A DNA stretch of 13,702 bases from JAFGPJ01 sp964439135 (GTDB lineage: Bacteria > Planctomycetota > Phycisphaerae > Sedimentisphaerales > Anaerobacaceae): positions 1 through 13,702 of the forward strand of contig CAYTNN010000127.1 in NCBI GenBank assembly GCA_964439135.1. The letters are read 5' to 3'. A model generated the notes under the pieces. That model was not told where the DNA came from and ran no database searches. It worked only from the letters and a program-made list of their open reading frames with translations. A program made the translations under genes and the position numbers. This document shows, in pieces, positions 12,638-13,702 of the stretch (positions are counted from its first letter, which is position 1; each line of letters opens with the position of its first letter).

Positions 12638-13702
12638 TTATGCGTCCCCAAGCTGCTCCATTGTTGTTTGTGCGACGCGCTGGACGTAGTTGTCCGAATC
12701 TTTCAGAGCGGCCTTTATCTGCGGCAACAGCGGCCGGGCCTTCTCGCCGATTTTGTTCAGTGCTATAATCGCGTGCAGCCTTGCCTTGTCTGTTTTGTCG
12801 GTCAAACCTGCTGCTAATACGGGCAGGGCTTTTTCCTCCTCGCCCCAGTCGCAGAGCGCGTGGGCCGCGGCGATGCGAACTACCGCCGCAGGGTCATTCA
12901 GTGCTTTTTCACACGCGGCTTTTGCGCGCACTTCTCCTTTTGAGTTATTATGCAGGCCTACGACAGCCCAGTAACGGACAGAAGCGTATTCGTCAGCCAG
13001 AGCCTCGAAATATCCGGGTATTGCGTTTTCGCCCTGGCCGTCCAGTTCCTTTATCCTGCGAAGCCGGTTGAGCAGGTCTGTCCGGGCGAGTTTATTGCGC
13101 CAGTGCTGCTCGTCCTTTTCCGGAGTTATAGGTGGGCGAGGCGTCGAGACCTCATCGTCGAATTTGAATTGGACCTGCTTGCTGTCTTTGAAGCCTATGC
13201 GGCAGGCTTTTGCGTGCAGCATTTTGCCCTGCGTGAGCCATACGGATTTTGTGTAGAGTCGCCAGTCTCCCTCGGCCTGGCCGGCTGTGCTGATTCTATA
13301 CACGATTGAAGCTCCGGCCGTAGGGCAGGCGATTGTTATGCGGCGCGTAGCTTCGCCCGGCTGCCATTTCGGCGCCCAGAAGACCGGCTCGGCAGTCTTT
13401 TGAAATTCGCCGCCCGGACGTTTCATTGAGGCGTTGGAATTCCACGCGATTGCCCCATTGCGCGGCGTTGCCGTCGTCGTCCAGCGATCATTGACGACGC
13501 CGTCCTCGACTGTGTTGTAGAAATGCGCCATAATCCGTTCGGATTCGCCGTCCACCGGGTAGCCGATATCGTTCCACAGTATGGATGGTGCGTATGTGTC
13601 CACCAGTTCCGTGAAGTGAGCGTCTGCATATTCTGCATATGCGGGATCCACCGGTCCGTTGTCCAGCATACTCACGATGCCTTCGATGGGCTCGGGGCTG
13701 AA
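12638..13702 (-). CDS. GH29 alpha-L-fucosidase-like protein with chitobiase-like and HEAT-repeat tail (5' end outside the window)
   Basis: The frame is open to the right edge, giving the C-terminal 354 residues. Residues 22-57 (YAEYADAHFTELVDTYAPSI then LWNDIGYP) match the strand of GH29 fucosidases carrying the nucleophile, probably the Asp of WND at residue 45. VVNDRW follows at 69-74. The sequence then passes without the usual later barrel segment to FWAPKWQPGEATRRITIACP (about 108-127) and a chitobiase C-terminal-like domain (to about 180: ASIVYRIS, WRLYTKSVWL, HAKACRIGFKDSK). Residues about 205-350 are HEAT-type helical repeats (SVRYWAVVGL, AVVRIAAAHALCDWG, KARLHAIIALNKIG, NYVQRVAQTTMEQL). 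This tail is of the type found on planctomycete sulfatases. The role is probably degradation of fucose-containing, possibly sulfated, polysaccharide. Whether the barrel is catalytically complete cannot be judged here. Confidence 0.75.
   Translation of the reverse strand, partial: FSPEPIEGIVSMLDNGPVDPAYAEYADAHFTELVDTYAPSILWNDIGYPVDGESERIMAHFYNTVEDGVVNDRWTTTATPRNGAIAWNSNASMKRPGGEFQKTAEPVFWAPKWQPGEATRRITIACPTAGASIVYRISTAGQAEGDWRLYTKSVWLTQGKMLHAKACRIGFKDSKQVQFKFDDEVSTPRPPITPEKDEQHWRNKLARTDLLNRLRRIKELDGQGENAIPGYFEALADEYASVRYWAVVGLHNNSKGEVRAKAACEKALNDPAAVVRIAAAHALCDWGEEEKALPVLAAGLTDKTDKARLHAIIALNKIGEKARPLLPQIKAALKDSDNYVQRVAQTTMEQLGDA

Noticed and set aside
12281..12817. A 178-codon plus-strand frame spanning the membrane protein and fucosidase genes
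   Set aside because: It crosses the boundary of two well-supported minus-strand genes and has no recognisable domain.

Overview
The window looks like a chromosomal segment from a Planctomycetota bacterium, most likely Phycisphaerae or Sedimentisphaerales. This is judged from gene content alone, not from a search. The pointers are a DUF2617-type protein, a GH29 fucosidase with a chitobiase-like and HEAT-repeat tail of the kind planctomycete sulfatases carry, a secreted nitrilase with an N-terminal sugar-binding-like domain, and widespread palindromic intergenic repeats. No rRNA, tRNA or CRISPR array is visible.

Left part (1-3100, accessory). An IS200/RAYT-type element encodes a Y1 (HUH) transposase and is bounded by 24-bp inverted repeats matching at 22 of 24 positions. 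Its right end, including the last codons of the transposase, is duplicated in tandem as two identical 86-bp copies. The second copy breaks into a minus-strand lipoprotein gene, leaving only signal peptide, lipobox and about 18 further residues. Next comes a plus-strand gene for a 457-aa protein with a C-terminal AlbA_2 (Schlafen-type) domain and an unrecognised N-terminal 300 residues. This is the least explained gene in the window.

Middle-left (3066-5647). On the minus strand lie a CPBP intramembrane protease gene and a DUF2617 gene with a near-consensus extended -10 promoter abutting a palindrome. Divergent from them, on the plus strand, is a MagIII/COG2231-type HhH DNA glycosylase with a Lys-to-Glu change at the Nth lysine position and only three of the four Fe-S cysteines. 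Its stop codon overlaps the stop of the convergent metG.

Centre (5644-10586, minus strand). This is a housekeeping block in transcription order tmk, holB, ricT (PSP1 family), metG. It matches the order of these genes in Bacillus (tmk, holB, ricT and later metS). tmk and holB abut directly (TAAATG). A mobile palindromic repeat sits between holB and ricT and appears to be flanked by a 10-bp direct repeat.

Right part (10687-13702, minus strand). A secreted nitrilase-superfamily hydrolase, a 129-aa four-helix membrane protein, and the C-terminal 354 residues of a GH29 fucosidase-like protein that runs off the right edge. The GH29 barrel seems to end early and to be joined to a sulfatase-style tail.

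No complete new system can be demonstrated. The best candidates for follow-up are the AlbA_2 protein with its possible operator and leader ORF, the duplicated transposon end, and the chimeric fucosidase.
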